A stretch of 64,000 nt of DNA from an uncultured Lachnospiraceae bacterium (lineage in GTDB: Bacteria > Bacillota > Clostridia > Lachnospirales > Lachnospiraceae): contig CAJUHR010000025.1 of assembly GCA_910586255.1 (NCBI GenBank), forward strand, positions 11,202 to 75,201. Reading direction: 5' to 3'. The translations under genes and the position numbers were made by a program. Every line of letters begins with the position of its first letter. Within the stretch, counting starts at the first letter, position 1. This document shows, in pieces, positions 24,085-31,476 of this stretch. Below the pieces are notes generated by a model. The model was not told where the DNA came from. It saw nothing but the letters and a program-made list of their open reading frames with translations, and made no database searches.

Positions 24085-24972
24085 ATGATAATATCGCCAA
24101 AGTATGATTATTTTATGAAAGAAATGTTCCATAATTCCGTGGTGCTACGCTATTTTATCGGAGATGTGCTGAAAATACCGCAGGAACAGATTCTCAATAT
24201 CCGTTTGAGAGACACATTTCTCAGGAAACGTTTGAAAAAGCAGAAGCTTGGAATCCTGGATGTGGTTGTGGAACTGAATGATGACATTAAAATCAATATA
24301 GAGTTGCGGGTAAAAGTGTTTGAGTACTGGGATCGGAGACAGCTTTTCTATCTTTCAAAGCTATATACAGAAGATATTGTGTCCGGAGAGAATTATTCCT
24401 GTTTGAAAAAGACCATAGGAATCAGTATATTAAATTTCAACTTAAGTGAGCACAATTCTTATCACACGATATACCGTCTTAGAGATAAGGGGGGACATGA
24501 ATTTTCCGATCAGCTGGAAATCCATGTTATAGAGCTGAACAAGGAACTGACCGGTCAGGGAGAGATCGATGACTGGATACGATTTTTTAATGTGAAGACA
24601 GAGGAGGATATAGAAATGATAAAGACAAATAATCCGGGGATCAGGGAAGCGATTCGTGAGCTTAGGCGGATGAGCCTGAACAATCCGTTGCGGGTATTAC
24701 ATGAGGCCCATTTAAAGCAAATACGGGATGAAAAGGCGCGGGAATCGTATGTGAGGAAGCAGGGAATAGCGGAAGGGATAGCCGAAGGAAAAGCGGAAGG
24801 GATAGCCGAAGGAAAAGCAGAAGCTATAATATATCTTTTAGAGATGAAAGGCCCTGTTGGGGAAGAACTACAGACCCAGATACGATCCGAGAAGAATATA
24901 GCTCAACTGGATCAATGGGTCAGGCTTGCAGCCCAAAGCAGGTCTGTGGAGGAATTTCAGAATAAGAAGTAA
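24085..24972 (+). CDS. Rpn-family PD-(D/E)XK nuclease / putative transposase
   Basis: A 295-residue member of the Rpn (recombination-promoting nuclease, YhgA-like) group. The nuclease core spans residues about 1-130: ISPKYDYFMKEMF at the start, then LGILDVVVELNDDIKINIEL with the acidic Asp and Glu of the D-x(n)-E-x-Q/K site. The usual Gln after Glu-x is replaced by Arg (IELRVK), which may affect activity. Near residues 230-250 are IAEGKAEG repeats encoded by near-identical 12-bp units, prone to slippage. Such genes are mobile or involved in DNA processing; here it separates two flagellar blocks. Confidence 0.8.
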   Translation: MIISPKYDYFMKEMFHNSVVLRYFIGDVLKIPQEQILNIRLRDTFLRKRLKKQKLGILDVVVELNDDIKINIELRVKVFEYWDRRQLFYLSKLYTEDIVSGENYSCLKKTIGISILNFNLSEHNSYHTIYRLRDKGGHEFSDQLEIHVIELNKELTGQGEIDDWIRFFNVKTEEDIEMIKTNNPGIREAIRELRRMSLNNPLRVLHEAHLKQIRDEKARESYVRKQGIAEGIAEGKAEGIAEGKAEAIIYLLEMKGPVGEELQTQIRSEKNIAQLDQWVRLAAQSRSVEEFQNKK

Positions 24973-25010
24973 TATAGAAGGCTATGGAAAAATGAAGTAA
25001 AGAAAAAAGC

Positions 25011-25063
25011 AGAGGGTGTGGCAAAATCATCAAAAGCAGATGATTGAGTGACACCCTCTTTTT
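25011..25063. terminator. Intrinsic terminator, probably bidirectional
   Basis: AGAGGGTGT (25011-25019) and ACACCCTCT (25051-25059) pair perfectly, with an inner AATCATC/GATGATT stem, followed by TTTTT on the + strand and preceded by AAAAAAG, which gives a T-run on the - strand. It sits between the convergent ends of the Rpn gene and the ComFB-domain gene. Confidence 0.85.
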
Positions 25064-25082
25064 ATCTCTGTGGAAATTCAGA

Positions 25083-26234
25083 TCATTTTTTGTGGCGGGG
25101 ATTCTCCCGAACCTTGTTGCAGGCCTTGATCAGCTCTGTCAGCATATAGATTCTGTACTTGCTCTCATAATAGCTGAGAATCGGTGAGAGAGAATCCTTA
25201 CTGGTTACAACATATTTGGAAGGAAGCCCGGAGAGAGCCAGTGCGCATACATCGGACACACACCGTCTGCATTTGCATACATTATATTGCTCCAGGAAAT
25301 TGTCAATATCCTGACGGAGAATCAGCTGCTCCATAACATTGACGAAATGATACTGGTCATCTGTAAGGTTGCTGCTGATCTGGCTCTTGGGGATTACCAT
25401 TTGCGGGGTAATCTTTGTAGGCCCACTGGTCGGAGTAGAAGCCGCCGCATGTTGTGGATTCGGAGCAGACTGAGGAGCTTCGGAGACCGTGGCAGCCGGG
25501 GCCGTGGCCTCAGCTGCGGGCTGCTGAGCACTTGCAAAGGCAGCGGCGATCTCATCCGGGCTCATGGTGCGGCTGGAGGTCTCGGGAGCCAGGGCCGTCT
25601 CAGGGGCCGTGGCCTCAGTTGCGGGCTGCTGAGCACTTGCAAAGGCAGCAGCGATCTCATCTGGACTCATGGTGCGGTTGGAAGTCTCGGGAGCCGTGGC
25701 CGCTTCAGAGGCCAGGGTAGCCTCAGGGGTCGTGGCTGCCGTAGCCGCAGGTTGCTGAGCCGCAGCAAAGGCGGCGGCGATTTCATCCGGGCTCATGGTG
25801 CGGTTGGAGGTCTCGGGAGCCGTGGCCGCTTCAGAGGCCAAGGCGGCCTCAGGGGCCGTGTCTGCCGGAGCCGCGGGCTGCTGAGCCGCAGCAAAGGCGG
25901 CGGCGATTTCATCCGGACTCATGGTCCGGTTGGAAGTTTCGGATGATGTCTGTGCGCTCATAGATGGTGATGCCTCCTCTTTAGTCTCTGCTTTCAATTC
26001 CTGTGCGAGATTGTTTAAAATCTCCTGGGAAACCCGGTCATTTCTGCTTCCCTCATCCACGACCGTGACTTTTTTGGGAGTGACGGAATGGGACTGAACA
26101 TCGGTCTTTTTCTCCTGTCCGGTCGCGGCGTCCTGGGAGGGCGTTGCAGGTTCACTGGCCGGCGTGGAATCACCGGAAGCGCCGTTGGTCAGAAGATCCA
26201 TTACATGTGAAGTTTTATTTGTTTTTTTAGCCAT
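25083..26234 (-). CDS. ComFB-domain protein with four FliM-peptide-like repeats
   Basis: A 383-residue cytoplasmic protein. Residues 1-100 are a charged, Ser/Thr-rich leader. Residues 100-240 contain four tandem repeats, each bearing TMSPDEIAAAFA (starting at 104, 146, 188 and 223) joined by Ala/Pro/Glu-rich linkers; the motif resembles the CheY-docking LSQSQIDALL of FliM. The C-terminal 100 residues match the ComFB family: a helix with NVMEQLI, a C-x-C-x2-C cluster (320, 322, 325) in CKCRRCVSDVCALALSGLPSKYV, and a terminal helix. Some ComFB proteins have been reported to bind cyclic dinucleotides. It starts behind GGAGG and overlaps parA by 8 bp. Function is not known; the ComFB call is from memory of the family. 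Confidence 0.7.
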   Translation of the reverse strand: MAKKTNKTSHVMDLLTNGASGDSTPASEPATPSQDAATGQEKKTDVQSHSVTPKKVTVVDEGSRNDRVSQEILNNLAQELKAETKEEASPSMSAQTSSETSNRTMSPDEIAAAFAAAQQPAAPADTAPEAALASEAATAPETSNRTMSPDEIAAAFAAAQQPAATAATTPEATLASEAATAPETSNRTMSPDEIAAAFASAQQPATEATAPETALAPETSSRTMSPDEIAAAFASAQQPAAEATAPAATVSEAPQSAPNPQHAAASTPTSGPTKITPQMVIPKSQISSNLTDDQYHFVNVMEQLILRQDIDNFLEQYNVCKCRRCVSDVCALALSGLPSKYVVTSKDSLSPILSYYESKYRIYMLTELIKACNKVRENPRHKK

Positions 26235-27012
26235 TGTCTGCTACCTCCTTTAAATGGATCTCTGGTGCAATCTCGTCAAGAAATGCCAGATAATCCTTCA
26301 CCGCCGATGAGCGGGGATTATATGAAAAGATACTTTCGCCGTGGGCCGGAGCCTCTGCAACCGCAACACCGGATCGGATCTTTGTGTCAAACACACGGGA
26401 GCTGATCTGGTTAGCCAGCTGTTGAGCCATCTCAAGAACATCCCGGGACAAAAGAGTGCGTGCATTGAACCGGGTAAGCAGGATACCCAGAACATTTAAG
26501 CTGGGGTTAAATGTTTCACGAACCGTATCAATGGTCTCTTTTAACTGAGCAAGCCCCACCAGGCTTAAGATGTCGGATGCCATGGGGATAATCAGAAAAT
26601 CGGAAACAGAGTAGGCATTGACTGTCAGCAGGTTCAGCGCCGGGGGCGTATCTATGATAATATAATCATACTGGTCGATAACCGGCTTAATAGCATCCCT
26701 GAGAATATACTCCCGCCTGCCCTTGATGGATTCCAGGCCGCTGCTGCTCAGGGTGATATCCGATACCAGAAGATCGCCGTAATCGCTCTTAAAGAGGGCC
26801 TCCTGGACCGGCACAGTGCCCTTTAGCACATCCAGAACGGTGTACGGGTTATCCATTCCCGCTCCAAGACAAAATCCCAGGTTGCCCTGAGGGTCTAAAT
26901 CAATTCCCAGAACCCTTTTGCCTGCAAGGAAAATCCCGGAGGCTATGGCTGCGGATGTAGTAGTTTTGCCGACTCCGCCTTTCTGATTGGAAACTGTAAT
27001 AATGATAGACAA
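26227..27012 (-). CDS. ParA/Soj-family ATPase
   Basis: A 261-residue deviant Walker ATPase. Walker A is KGGVGKTT with signature Lys 11 and Lys 16, Walker A' is GIDLDPQGNLG and Walker B is YIIIDTPPALNLL. Length and motifs fit Soj/ParA rather than FlhG or MinD, since the C-terminal amphipathic helix of MinD is not evident. TTG 27012 is the start, seven bases after GGAGG. No ParB gene or parS-like site is visible; the only partner is the downstream overlapping ComFB-domain gene. Setting among flagellar genes suggests positioning of flagella or chemotaxis assemblies rather than chromosome segregation; that is inference. Confidence 0.85.
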   Translation of the reverse strand: MSIIITVSNQKGGVGKTTTSAAIASGIFLAGKRVLGIDLDPQGNLGFCLGAGMDNPYTVLDVLKGTVPVQEALFKSDYGDLLVSDITLSSSGLESIKGRREYILRDAIKPVIDQYDYIIIDTPPALNLLTVNAYSVSDFLIIPMASDILSLVGLAQLKETIDTVRETFNPSLNVLGILLTRFNARTLLSRDVLEMAQQLANQISSRVFDTKIRSGVAVAEAPAHGESIFSYNPRSSAVKDYLAFLDEIAPEIHLKEVADNG

Positions 27013-27044
27013 AACGGTACCTCCAATGATAGAATAGTAAATGG

Positions 27045-27126
27045 TAAAAATGATTTTTTTAGTTCAGATATTATTTTTATTATATAACATGTCGATAAAT
27101 AAGTATAGATTAAAAATGATTTTTTT
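27045..27126. repeat. Two perfect 16-bp direct repeats in the parA-fliD divergent spacer
   Basis: TAAAAATGATTTTTTT occurs at 27045-27060 and again at 27111-27126, start to start 66 bp. Each is close to palindromic (AAAAAT-G-ATTTTT). They lie between the divergent parA and fliD starts and could be operator sites for one or both genes. Confidence 0.55.
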
Positions 27127-27217
27127 CTGTGCATTAGGCCCGGAGATAACAGAAATTGGGTTGTTCAATGGGTAGTTCAGAAGATGAAGGAGATTGGAAG
27201 AGAAAGGAGATATAAAA

Positions 27218-30200
27218 ATGGCGAGTATAACATCGACAAGCAGCCTGGGCAATACATCTTTGAGAGGATATGGCGGTATGGCCTCCGGTATCGACCGGGA
27301 TGAGATCATAGAGCAGATGACTCTTGGCACTACCACCAAGATTACCAATCAGGAGAAGGATATTACCAAGCTGGAATGGAAGCAGGAGGCATACAGAAGC
27401 ATCAGCGATAAGATTCTGGATCTGTATGACAATTATTCCAGCTACACTTCACCCACCAGTTTAAAAGATCCCAATACTTTTGCCAAGAATTTGATCAGTG
27501 TTTTAGGAAAGGAAGAAGCCACCCGGTTTATCACTGCCACGGGAAGCTCGGAGCTGGTGAACAGCGTTTCCGTCCAGGCCGTTCGGCAGCTGGCTACATC
27601 TAGTGTGTATAAGTCGGATGCGAAGCAGGGAGCGCTGACCACCAACTTAAAGGACTTGGAAGGGGCATTTATGTACGAGTCCAAGTTGATGGAACGACAG
27701 CTTAGGTTTGGCATTGCAAATGGAGATGGAACATATTCTAATACGCAGACCTTTACTTTTCCTACCACCTACAAGGATAAGGATGAGAACGGAAATGAAG
27801 TAACGAAGAAGATTGATTATTTCCTTGGCGAGATAAGGCTGGCAGACGGCACCACAAGACTTGAAACAGAGGAGGAATATGGAGCGCGTCTGGCAGGGGA
27901 GCTGAACAAAGCCCTTGAGCAGTCTGAGGTTACTTTTGGCACAACTGGAGCAGACGGAGCCACAAAAGGTGATAAGATCGGAGATGTCCTTAAATTTGAA
28001 TATAAAGACGGTAAGATGAATCTTGTCCAGAAAGACGGCAAAAGTATGGGTAATTACGTCATCCAGGGCAACTCCACGGCATTGGGAGCTTTAGGCTTTA
28101 AGGGAGAGGTGGGGAATACTGGTCTTAACCTGACGGATTATGAAGCTGGTTTGGATAGTTTTAAGGATTCCGCATTAGTACAGACAAGTGCGCTTGATTA
28201 TCTGGCCGGGAAGAAGCTTACATTTAACTATGACGGCAACAAAAAGGATATTGAGCTGATAACGTCTGAGGAGGCAAAAAAGCTTTTAGAGATTGGTCTG
28301 ACTCCTGAGAAGGAAAAGGAGATTAGGGATCAGTTTGCTAAGGACTATGCAGAAGGTTCGGCTCTGAGGAATCAGGTAATAGAAGATGTCAAAAAAGATT
28401 TGGCAAATACGATCAAGGCAGACCTTAGTAAAGAGCTTGAGAAAAAGATAAGAGATCAATTAAAAGACGAATTAAGACCAGAGATTACTCAAAAAGTTAA
28501 AGATAATCCGGATTACAAAGATCTTCCAGAGGAAGAACAAAACAGGATAATCGAGGCAGAGTTAGAAGCGGCTCTGGGTACTGATGAAAATAAAAAGAAA
28601 ATACAGGATAGACTGAAGACACAGCTGGAAGCTGAGCTGGCAAAGCCGGAAAATACAGTAGATGGCAAGTATACGCAAGACCAGATAGATGGTTTTGTTG
28701 AAAACAGACTGGATAAAGAACTGGAAAGCCGCATAACTGAGGCTAAGGATGCAAATCGGATGGAACAAATTGCATCAAATGTTCAGGAGCGTTTGGACCG
28801 GGCTTTTGGTAAGAATGTGGTTTTGGCAGAAGTGACAGACGGAAAATTGTCATTCAGGACGCCAGAGAAATCTTCTACCACAGCCACCTCCACAATATCC
28901 ATCACTAGCAATGATCCGGCTGTGCTGTATAACCTTGGCATTGTCAATGGCGCGTCAAATAAAGTAAACTTAGATGGGAAATTAAATCAGTCAAGCATTG
29001 GCATTGATATGTACAGTGAGGATTATAAGGACGGCCTTGTAATCAATGGTGTGACAATTGGCGGAATTGATGCAAACACCAGTATTAGCAGTATTTTGTC
29101 CAAGATCAATTCCAATGAAGATGTGGGTGTTAAGGCAACTTATGTAGATGCTACCGGTCAGTTTATGCTTGTGTCCAATGAGACAGGTGCAGCCAGGGAG
29201 ATTACTCTGGATTCCCAACTGGCGAAGGACCTTTTTGGTATGCATAAGAAGGACGCAACAGGAGAGTATGAAAAAGACGCTAACGGAAAGCTTGTGCTTG
29301 ACAATGAGGCTGGTCTTGTCAAGGGACAGGATGCCATTATTGATGTCAGCTACGGAAACGGTGTGACTGTAACTCTTGAGAGGGCTTCCAACACCTTCAA
29401 CTTAGAGGGCATGGAAGTTACCGTATCCGGTACCTTTGGCGGTGAATACAAAGAGACAGGAGCGCTTGATGCGGATGGTAACAAGATAAAAGAATGGGAA
29501 GCCGACACCTCCGAAGCCGTAAAATTCAGCGCCAAAGCCGATGTAGACAAGGTAGTAGAGAAGGTGAAGAAATTCTTCGAGGATTTCAACGCCATTGTAA
29601 CCGAGGTCAACACTCAGGTGACCTCTCGTCCCGACAGCTCCTACGGCCCGCTGACCGATGAGCAGAAGGACGAGATGAGCGAGACCTCCATTGAGAACTG
29701 GGAGAAGAAAGCCAAGACAGGACTGCTCTTTAACGATTCCACCATGCGGAGCCTGAGCATGGACATTCAGTCCGTATATACCAAGCTGATGCGGGAGACC
29801 GGCCTAAGCTACGAGGATCTGAAGGAGATGGGTATTACCTACTCCGACAACGAGAAGGACGGCGGTGTGATTGCCTTTGATGAGACCGCATTCCGCACTG
29901 CTATGGAGAGCAAGCCGGAGAAGGTGTCGGCCCTGTTTACCGGAGGAAGCGGTATGGGCAACGGACTGGTGAAGATTGTGGAGGATACTTTCACTCCTTA
30001 CGCCACCCGTTTTGCCAGCAGAAACGGCAATTCTTACGGACGTTTGATTGAGGAGGCCGGCTCGGAGAAGATACCTACCTCCATCATGAAGAATCAGATT
30101 TACAAGGAGATCAAGAATAAGCAGGATTTGATTGAGCAGCTTCGGGCTAAGCTGAAGACAGAGCAGGATCGTTATATTTCCCAGTTTACAACGATGGAGA

Positions 30201-30256
30201 CAATGATCAACAAGATGAATTCCCAGGCCAGCTATCTCTCACAGATCATGGCCTAA
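27218..30256 (+). CDS. fliD: Flagellar filament cap protein FliD, unusually large
   Basis: FliD caps the filament and folds incoming flagellin. This one has 1012 residues, about twice the common size. The N-terminus (GYGGMASGIDRDEIIEQMTLG) and C-terminus (coiled coil ending NSQASYLSQIMA) are typical. Extra length comes from enlarged head domains and a highly charged, helix-forming insertion at about residues 358-530, rich in Lys, Glu, Asp and Gln with repeated KDELR/AELEAAL-like stretches. The start is ATG 27218 behind AAAGGAGA. It is followed by fliS and a FliT/FlgN-like gene, as in many late operons. Confidence 0.93.
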   Translation: MASITSTSSLGNTSLRGYGGMASGIDRDEIIEQMTLGTTTKITNQEKDITKLEWKQEAYRSISDKILDLYDNYSSYTSPTSLKDPNTFAKNLISVLGKEEATRFITATGSSELVNSVSVQAVRQLATSSVYKSDAKQGALTTNLKDLEGAFMYESKLMERQLRFGIANGDGTYSNTQTFTFPTTYKDKDENGNEVTKKIDYFLGEIRLADGTTRLETEEEYGARLAGELNKALEQSEVTFGTTGADGATKGDKIGDVLKFEYKDGKMNLVQKDGKSMGNYVIQGNSTALGALGFKGEVGNTGLNLTDYEAGLDSFKDSALVQTSALDYLAGKKLTFNYDGNKKDIELITSEEAKKLLEIGLTPEKEKEIRDQFAKDYAEGSALRNQVIEDVKKDLANTIKADLSKELEKKIRDQLKDELRPEITQKVKDNPDYKDLPEEEQNRIIEAELEAALGTDENKKKIQDRLKTQLEAELAKPENTVDGKYTQDQIDGFVENRLDKELESRITEAKDANRMEQIASNVQERLDRAFGKNVVLAEVTDGKLSFRTPEKSSTTATSTISITSNDPAVLYNLGIVNGASNKVNLDGKLNQSSIGIDMYSEDYKDGLVINGVTIGGIDANTSISSILSKINSNEDVGVKATYVDATGQFMLVSNETGAAREITLDSQLAKDLFGMHKKDATGEYEKDANGKLVLDNEAGLVKGQDAIIDVSYGNGVTVTLERASNTFNLEGMEVTVSGTFGGEYKETGALDADGNKIKEWEADTSEAVKFSAKADVDKVVEKVKKFFEDFNAIVTEVNTQVTSRPDSSYGPLTDEQKDEMSETSIENWEKKAKTGLLFNDSTMRSLSMDIQSVYTKLMRETGLSYEDLKEMGITYSDNEKDGGVIAFDETAFRTAMESKPEKVSALFTGGSGMGNGLVKIVEDTFTPYATRFASRNGNSYGRLIEEAGSEKIPTSIMKNQIYKEIKNKQDLIEQLRAKLKTEQDRYISQFTTMETMINKMNSQASYLSQIMA

Positions 30257-30276
30257 GGGAGATAGAAGGGGATCGG

Positions 30277-30681
30277 ATGAACGGATATAGTCGTTACAAA
30301 GAAAAAACTATTTATTCCATGTCAAGTTCAGAGCAGCTTCTGCTGCTCTTTGATGAGGCGATCAGTCGGCTGAACCGGGCGGAATACTCTCTGAATGATA
30401 AGAATTACCCGGATTTTGAGGACTGTGTCACCAGAACCAGCCGGATTGTCCGCTATCTCATGGACATTCTGGATATGAGCCAGCCGATCAGTATGGATCT
30501 GAGGAGAATTTACAATTATCTGGTGTATGATCTCAGTATCGTGAAGGCAGGCAGAGAGAGAAGGCAGGATGAGATCGGACGTATTCGCCATATCCTTTCC
30601 GAGTTGAGGGAAGCCTTTGACGAGGCCAGCAGGAAAGTCAATGATATGCATATGCTTAAGGAAAGCAATATCCGGGGATAG
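30277..30681 (+). CDS. fliS: Flagellin export chaperone FliS
   Basis: FliS binds the C-terminus of flagellin before export. The 134-residue helical protein begins NGYSRYKEKTIYSMSSSEQLLLLFDEAI, with the family SSxEQLLxLLYD-type motif, and has the RRIYNYLVYDLSIVK segment. It starts 20 bp after fliD. In Bacillus FliS cooperates with FliW and CsrA control of flagellin; all three partners are encoded in this window. Confidence 0.94.
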   Translation: MNGYSRYKEKTIYSMSSSEQLLLLFDEAISRLNRAEYSLNDKNYPDFEDCVTRTSRIVRYLMDILDMSQPISMDLRRIYNYLVYDLSIVKAGRERRQDEIGRIRHILSELREAFDEASRKVNDMHMLKESNIRG

Positions 30682-30692
30682 GAAAGGAATTG

Positions 30693-31124
30693 ATGCAGAT
30701 GGAATTGGACATGACAAAGCTAATGATTCTTCTTCAGAGGAAATACAGTTCCATCCGGGAGATTGACCGATTGACAAAGGAGCTGGAAGATGCTTTTGCC
30801 AGAAATGACGATGTCTCCGCTGCCATGCTTCTGGAAATGCGAGCGGAGGAGATGGCCAAGGTAGATAATTGCGTGGGAGAAATCTGGCAGCAGGGGGAGA
30901 GCGACAGAAGAGCTCTCCAGAAGCTGAAGGTACTGATGACATCGGATCCGGCCAGAGCAGCTGGGGAAAGTCCTGAGGAGGAGAAGATTTATGAGATCCG
31001 CCGTAAGACACAGACCCTTCTGGAGAAGCTGCGAAAGGCAGATGAGAAGCTGAATCGAAGCGTGACCAGAGACAAATCTTTCTATGGACCCGGAGTGAAG
31101 GCGAGACAGCCGGTAAGCTTGTAA
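30693..31124 (+). CDS. FliT/FlgN-like flagellar chaperone (tentative)
   Basis: A 143-residue, almost entirely helical and charged protein immediately after fliS, where fliT lies in many operons. ATG 30693 follows GGAAAGGAA. Features are two long amphipathic helices (ILLQRKYSSIREIDRLTKELEDAF region, and KTQTLLEKLRKADEKLNR) and no membrane segment. No diagnostic FliT residues can be named, so the assignment rests on size, helicity and place. A hairpin terminator follows. Confidence 0.6.
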   Translation: MQMELDMTKLMILLQRKYSSIREIDRLTKELEDAFARNDDVSAAMLLEMRAEEMAKVDNCVGEIWQQGESDRRALQKLKVLMTSDPARAAGESPEEEKIYEIRRKTQTLLEKLRKADEKLNRSVTRDKSFYGPGVKARQPVSL

Positions 31125-31143
31125 GTGATAAAATCCGTTCCGG

Positions 31144-31204
31144 AACGAAATATTTGGTACTCGGGCTGCACCTTGCAGCCCCGGTACCTTTCGTTGCTTT
31201 TTCC
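31144..31204 (+). terminator. Terminator-like hairpin after the fliD-fliS-fliT-like unit
   Basis: AACGAAA/TTTCGTT (31144-31150, 31189-31195) flank an inner stem in which GGTACTCGGGCTGCA pairs with TGCAGCCCCGGTACC with two mismatches and a three-base loop. GCTTTTTCC follows. A 12-bp perfect palindrome CGTTCCGGAACG (31136-31147) abuts it. Likely ends the late operon. Confidence 0.7.
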
Positions 31205-31252
31205 ACTTGGATGAATCGGCAGGGTTTTTAAAATTTGAAATCGCCTGCGGCG

Positions 31253-31333
31253 ATGGGGCATATGCTTTGGCCCCATAACTGTACTGGCTCATGACTAATC
31301 AGCGGAGTGATTAGTCATGGTGTGAACAGTAAC
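31253..31333. repeat. Cluster of palindromes ending in GAACAGTAAC
   Basis: Two further hairpins follow the terminator: ATGGGGC/GCCCCAT (31253-31276) and a perfect 12-bp pair CATGACTAATCA/TGATTAGTCATG (31290-31301, 31308-31319) with a six-base loop. The cluster ends with GTGAACAGTAAC, the reverse complement of the left end of the element at 62059. Probably a dispersed palindromic repeat rather than a gene. The 352-bp gap 31125-31476 holds only these repeats, the candidate promoter and the repeat at 31414. Confidence 0.6.
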
Positions 31334-31337
31334 TATT

Positions 31338-31365
31338 TAAACACACTTTGACCTGGAACCGATGG
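31338..31365 (+). promoter_or_regulatory. Candidate sigma-28 promoter upstream of the second FliD-like gene
   Basis: TAAA (31338-31341), then 17 bases, then CCGATGG (31359-31365) resembles the sigma-28 pattern TAAA-N15/16-GCCGATAT with two mismatches in the -10 box. It points to the gene at 31477, with a leader of about 105 nt. Confidence 0.4.
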
Positions 31366-31413
31366 ATTATAGTTTATTTTGACTGGCAGAAGAATCAAAA
31401 ATGTTATAAAATG

Positions 31414-31444
31414 GTAAGAGTTCAGGGGTTATCTGAGCTGTTAC
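31414..31444. repeat. Palindromic intergenic repeat (GTAACAGTTC family), copy 2
   Basis: GTAAGAGTTC/GAGCTGTTAC arms around AGGGGTTATCT. Compared with copy 1 at 22757-22787, only four positions differ, mostly in the arms, and the loop is nearly unchanged. It lies in the leader of the gene at 31477, 33 bp before its start. Confidence 0.65.
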
Positions 31445-31476
31445 ATAAAATGATCAATGAGAAAGAAGGTGTACAC

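Noticed and set aside
25287..25946. 219-codon Arg/Gly-rich frame on the + strand
   Set aside because: It is the antisense of the repeat region of the ComFB-domain gene; length and repeats come from the Ala/Pro/Glu codons on the other strand.
27091..27098. GTCGATAA as a sigma-28 -10 box for fliD
   Set aside because: Only a partial match and no TAAA-like -35 at the right distance.
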